In this document: positions 63,998 to 64,000 of the stretch, piece after piece
How positions within the stretch are numbered: position 1 is the first letter of the stretch
Layout of the letters: each line of letters starts with the position of its first letter
Origin: Corallococcus caeni
GTDB taxonomy: Bacteria; Myxococcota; Myxococcia; Myxococcales; Myxococcaceae
Assembly: GCF_036245865.1 (NCBI RefSeq)
Contig: NZ_BTTW01000002.1
Coordinates: 1,466,150-1,530,149, forward strand
Direction of reading: 5' to 3'
Length of the DNA stretch: 64,000 nucleotides
Program-made: the position numbers and the translations under genes
The notes under the pieces: model-generated
What the model was told of the DNA's origin: nothing
What the model saw: only the letters and a program-made list of their open reading frames with translations
Database searches by the model: none

Positions 63998-64000
63998 TGG

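Overview
The window is about 70% G+C with strongly G/C-biased third codon positions and dense genes on both strands. It carries many secreted lipoproteins, polysaccharide hydrolases, a Ser/Thr kinase with TPR repeats and a thermolysin-like protease with PPC domains. This points to a predatory myxobacterium of the Myxococcaceae (Corallococcus/Myxococcus type). That is inferred from gene content; there is no rRNA or other marker to prove it.

Layout. 1-5.0 kb: a ferric-siderophore module (two small membrane proteins, a PepSY reductase, a convergent TonB receptor) with a palindrome array between the convergent ends. 5.2-8.9 kb: ileS with a large insertion after the KMSKS-like loop. 9.1-18.2 kb: a GH26 mannanase, an atypical zinc-ribbon SDR, a polytopic membrane protein, an NlpC/P60-like secreted enzyme, a YCII-type protein, an SDR/AraC divergent pair, recX and a Cys-rich lipoprotein. 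18.4-25.0 kb: surface lipoproteins, namely an AHL-acylase-like Ntn hydrolase, a double SnoaL-like protein, a GH6 cellulase and an alginate-lyase-family enzyme. 25.2-32.7 kb: a GntR regulator with a long tail, a C39-like protein, the kinase-TPR protein and sdaA; palindrome arrays recur upstream of the regulator and between kinase and sdaA. 32.8-39.0 kb: a four-gene minus-strand cluster of a protein with three W-x-x-D-F motifs, two tandem VWA proteins and a His-rich Zn/Cd/Co P-type ATPase. This is the best candidate for an undescribed system. 39.0-46.6 kb: a VOC protein, a TPM pair, an AI-2E-type exporter, rpiA, a MocA/XdhC pair and an EEP-fold enzyme. 46.6-49.6 kb: a stand-alone adenylation-thiolation-reductase enzyme. 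50-58 kb: a quinone oxidoreductase, the M4 protease, two tandem DUF418 proteins and a metallophosphoesterase. 57.8-62 kb: an XPB-like helicase overlapping its Bax1/DUF790 nuclease partner, flanked by two degenerate receiver proteins and an XRE regulator. 62-64 kb: an outer-membrane beta-barrel overlapping an IPT/TIG lipoprotein, then G-rich repeats at the edge.

Themes. Iron and zinc handling, export of degradative enzymes, and short regulators dominate. Palindromes built on TGTCCGAC-A-GTCGGACA, or the GGTCCGAC variant, occur in three separate intergenic regions with a roughly 65-89 bp spacing. One set lies in front of the GntR-family gene and resembles FadR-type operators. No tRNA, rRNA, insertion sequence or CRISPR array was recognised.
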